A DNA stretch of 64,000 bases from Lachnospiraceae bacterium (GTDB lineage: Bacteria; Bacillota; Clostridia; Lachnospirales; Anaerotignaceae): NCBI GenBank assembly GCA_003543235.1, contig DPJA01000030.1, forward strand, positions 1 through 64,000, in the 5' to 3' direction. The notes under the pieces are model-generated. The model searched no databases and was not told where the DNA came from. It worked only from the letters and a program-made list of their open reading frames with translations. Of the stretch, positions 61,565 to 64,000 are shown one piece after another. The first letter of the stretch is position 1, and each line of letters starts with the position of its first letter. The translations under genes were made by a program, and so were the position numbers.

Positions 61565-61641
61565 AGAAACACAGGAGTCAAAATTATAGCAGGAGGTTAC
61601 TGAATAACTTCTGGATAAAACAAAAGAGATTTATAACATAT

Positions 61642-61716
61642 TAAAGACCGTGGACTTTGCCACTACCCATGAGCCGTAAAAGGCACATAGGAGTGGAAAT
61701 AGTCAACGGTCTTTAT
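61642..61716. terminator. 75-base nested hairpin between the ABC-F gene and argH
   Basis: Outer stem TAAAGACCGT (61642-61651) / ACGGTCTTTA (61706-61715), then GGACT/AGTC, CCACT/AGTGG and an inner GCC-GTAAAA-GGC. A T-rich tail exists in both directions. The argH stop codon lies in its right arm. It serves convergent genes. Confidence 0.8.
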
Positions 61717-63095
61717 ATTAATGTTTTAAGATATTCGTCGTTTAAGGCAATAAGCTTTGTAATGTATTCCTTAGATGGTCCACCAGGTACGTTACGTGCA
61801 TCAACACATTTTTCAACAGTGATGGCATCATAAACGGTTTCGTTAAATACAGGCGAAATTGACTTATACTCTTCAATGGAGAGGTCATCTAAATTGGTGT
61901 TGTTGTTTATGCAGTAAAGTACCAATTGACCAATAATTGAATGTGCATCACGAAAAGCAACGCCCTGTTTAACAAGCCAGTCTGCAGCATCCGTTGCGTT
62001 TGTAAAGCCACCTTTGGTTGCCTCATACATATTCTTTTTACGTACAGTCATTGTGTCAACCATTGCAGTGAACACAGGAAGGCACATTTTAAGAGTATCA
62101 ATTGCTGCAAAAACACCCTCCTTATCCTCCTGCATATCTTTATTATATGCAAGTGGCAGACCTTTCATTGTAGTTAAAAGACCCATAAGGTAGCCGTATA
62201 CACGACCTGTTTTGCCACGTATAAGCTCTGCCATATCAGGATTTTTTTTCTGCGGCATAATGCTTGAGCCTGTAGAGTAAGCATCGTCAAGCTCCACAAA
62301 CTTAAACTCGTGGCTGCTCCAAAGGATAATTTCTTCACAGAAACGGCTAAGGTGCATCATTATAATTGAAAGAGAGCTTAGAAGCTCAATACAAAAATCT
62401 CTGTCACTTACGCCGTCAAGGCTGTTTAGTGTAATGCCGTCAAAGCCAAGTTCACGTGCAACCATATTTCTATCCAGTGGATATGTTGTTGCAGCAAGGG
62501 CACCACTGCCCAGTGGAAGTATATTTGTACGTTTGTAGGTGTCGTTAAGGCGGTCATAGTCACGCTTGAACATTTCAACATATGCAAGTACGTGATGAGC
62601 AAGAGTTATTGGCTGTGCACGCTGAAGATGAGTATAGCCTGGCATAATTGTATCTATATTCTTTTTAGCTATATTATTAAGCACTGTTTCAAGGTTTGCC
62701 AAAAGCTGTTTAATGTCAGTTATCTCTTCTTTTACATACATACGTATATCAAGGGCAACCTGGTCGTTGCGGCTTCTGCCTGTATGCAAACGCTTACCAA
62801 CCTCACCTATGCGGTCTATAAGTATTGTTTCTATATTCATGTGTATATCTTCGGCTTTTTCATCAAAGGTTATAGTTCCGTTTTCTATATCTGCTAAAAT
62901 CTCTTTCAAGGTTTTCTGTATAAGAAGTGCATCTGCATTTGGGATAATATGTTGTGCACCAAGCATACCTGCATGGGCAATGCTGCCCTCAATATCTTGC
63001 TTATACATACGTTGGTCAAAGGAGATTGAAGAATGAAAGTGGTCTGTAAAGCTGTCTGTCTGCTTTGTGAAGCGGCCGCCCCAAAGTTTGCTCAT
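61713..63095 (-). CDS. argH: Argininosuccinate lyase
   Basis: A 460-residue homotetrameric enzyme releasing arginine and fumarate. KLWGGRFTKQTDSF at the start, LHTGRSRNDQVALDIRM, MPGYTHLQRAQPITLAHH, and the superfamily signature GSSIMPQKKNPDMAELIRGK carrying the catalytic Ser loop. Length is standard. It follows argG, with a 152-base hairpin-rich gap. Confidence 0.98.
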   Translation of the reverse strand: MSKLWGGRFTKQTDSFTDHFHSSISFDQRMYKQDIEGSIAHAGMLGAQHIIPNADALLIQKTLKEILADIENGTITFDEKAEDIHMNIETILIDRIGEVGKRLHTGRSRNDQVALDIRMYVKEEITDIKQLLANLETVLNNIAKKNIDTIMPGYTHLQRAQPITLAHHVLAYVEMFKRDYDRLNDTYKRTNILPLGSGALAATTYPLDRNMVARELGFDGITLNSLDGVSDRDFCIELLSSLSIIMMHLSRFCEEIILWSSHEFKFVELDDAYSTGSSIMPQKKNPDMAELIRGKTGRVYGYLMGLLTTMKGLPLAYNKDMQEDKEGVFAAIDTLKMCLPVFTAMVDTMTVRKKNMYEATKGGFTNATDAADWLVKQGVAFRDAHSIIGQLVLYCINNNTNLDDLSIEEYKSISPVFNETVYDAITVEKCVDARNVPGGPSKEYITKLIALNDEYLKTLI

Positions 63096-63157
63096 ATTTA
63101 TTTCTTCCTTTCTGAATTAAAAACTATGGAATATTGCACCTACCTGTGCTATAGAAT

Positions 63158-63243
63158 AAGGGTCGAAGTAATTCGACCCTTTTATAAAGCTTAGGTCAAC
63201 CCTTCACGAAGGGTTGCGGGTGTGGGCAGTGCCCACGGTCTTT
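63158..63243. other. Three adjacent hairpins between argG and argH
   Basis: AAGGGTCGAA/TTCGACCCTT (63158-63181), CAACCCTT/AAGGGTTG (63197-63216) and GTGGGC/GCCCAC (63222-63236). None has a strong T tract in the argG direction. The argG-proximal end (AAAGACCGTGG, minus strand from 63243) repeats the first arm of the element at 61643. Confidence 0.6.
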
Positions 63244-63247
63244 AATA

Positions 63248-64000
63248 TTATTTGTTTTCGTTAGCCTGTTTCATCATTGCACGAACCTTCATTGGAAGAC
63301 CAAAAAGGTTAATAAAACCGTCAGCATCCTTGTGGTTGTAAAGCTCGCCTGTTGTAAAGCTTGCAATAGATTCGTTGTAAAGTGAATATTGGCTTGTTGC
63401 ACCAGCAGGAATTATGTTGCCTTTGTAAAGTTTAAGCTTTACCTCGCCTGTAACGGTTTCGTTAACAGAATCAAAGTATGCAGATAAAGACTCACGCAAA
63501 GGTGTATACCATTCTCCACTGTATACAAGCTCTGTAAATTTAGTAGAGCAAACTTCGTTCCAACCCTGTGTTTGTTTGTCAAGTGTAAGGTATTCAAGTT
63601 CACGGTGAGCATAGTAAAGCACAGCACCACCAGGAGTTTCATAAACGCCACGGCTCTTCATACCAACAACACGGTTTTCGCAAATATCCTGAATGCCAAC
63701 ACCGTTTCTTCCGCCAATTTCGTTAAGCTGTTCCATAAGTTGGCGTGCTGTAACTTCTTTGCCATTAACCTTTGTACAGATTCCCTTATCAAAGGTAAGT
63801 GTTACATATTCAGCCTTATCAGGTGCGGATTCAGGTGAAACACCAAGCTGTAAAATGTGTTCATAATTTGGCTCGTTTGCAGGGTCCTCAAGCTCAAGAC
63901 CCTCGTGGCTTAAATGCCAAATGTTACGGTCACGGCTGTAGCTGTCGCCTTTTTTAACAGGTGCTTCAATGCCACGTGCTTCAAGGTAAGCAACCTCAGC
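63248..64000 (-). CDS. argG: Argininosuccinate synthase (5' part outside the window)
   Basis: The C-terminal 250 codons of the ATP-dependent enzyme joining citrulline and aspartate. The frame is open from the window edge to the TAA at 63248. SRDRNIWHLSHEGLELEDPANEP, YVTLTFDKGICTKVNG, NEIGGRNGVGIQDICENRVVGMKSRGVYETPGG and the LTLDKQTQ region are characteristic. The ATP-binding N-terminus (about 150 residues) lies beyond 64000. Upstream gene of the argG-argH pair. Confidence 0.97.
   Translation of the reverse strand, partial: AEVAYLEARGIEAPVKKGDSYSRDRNIWHLSHEGLELEDPANEPNYEHILQLGVSPESAPDKAEYVTLTFDKGICTKVNGKEVTARQLMEQLNEIGGRNGVGIQDICENRVVGMKSRGVYETPGGAVLYYAHRELEYLTLDKQTQGWNEVCSTKFTELVYSGEWYTPLRESLSAYFDSVNETVTGEVKLKLYKGNIIPAGATSQYSLYNESIASFTTGELYNHKDADGFINLFGLPMKVRAMMKQANENK

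Noticed and set aside
1..64000. CRISPR arrays, insertion sequences, prophage, tRNA or rRNA genes
   Set aside because: No repeat-spacer pattern, transposase, integrase, phage structural gene, tRNA cloverleaf or rRNA sequence was seen.

Overview
The window reads as ordinary core chromosome of a low-GC, Gram-positive, endospore-forming anaerobe of the class Clostridia. The sporulation and germination genes (bofC-like, cwlD, sigK, gpr), T-box and TPP leaders, SLH-anchored surface protein, McsA/McsB/ClpC and RNase Y support this. A placement near Lachnospirales is only a guess. I see no rRNA, tRNA, CRISPR array, insertion sequence, integrase or prophage, and no compositional island.

Layout. 1-8 kb: the end of a cold-shock gene, typA, a SpoVB/MurJ-type flippase, a BofC-like protein, then a cytosolic GH13 amylase overlapping an RluA-type pseudouridine synthase. 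8-12.3 kb: mcsA-mcsB-clpC without ctsR, behind two CIRCE-like elements exactly 100 bp apart and a possible leader peptide. 12.5-23 kb: a small conserved protein, radA, pyruvate carboxylase, an SLH-CAP surface protein, nfo, cwlD, a DEAD-box helicase and a DUF1292 protein. 23-27 kb, minus strand: a LysR regulator and a TPP-riboswitch operon thiW-thiD-thiM-thiE. 27-34.7 kb: uppP, an ArsR regulator plus P1B metal ATPase with matching operator dyads, a lysine-rich membrane protein, a CAT-like acetyltransferase with a PHP phosphatase, and a secreted protein.

34.7-42.4 kb: T-box-thrS, an attenuated infC-rpmI-rplT operon, rpsT, sigK and gpr facing apart, and rny. 42.4-50.6 kb: a type IIA topoisomerase pair, degV, topB and a YaiI-family gene. 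50.7-61.6 kb: metA, an ABC importer, a CNNM/CorC-like protein, a coiled-coil protein, a large diguanylate cyclase and an Uup-like ABC-F ATPase. 61.7-64 kb: argH and the 3' part of argG on the minus strand.

I found no undescribed multi-gene defence or biosynthetic system. The strongest observations are regulatory and translational. infC starts at AUU and rny most probably at AUA, each supported by Shine-Dalgarno placement and by agreement with family N-termini. The clpC operon seems to be under tandem CIRCE-like sites instead of CtsR. ArsR-type dyads with the same half-sites precede both the regulator and the ATPase. The infC leader has a visible terminator/antiterminator switch. The sigK product has a short polar N-terminus instead of the usual hydrophobic pro-sequence. 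Related hairpin elements follow the ABC-F/argH junction and argG.
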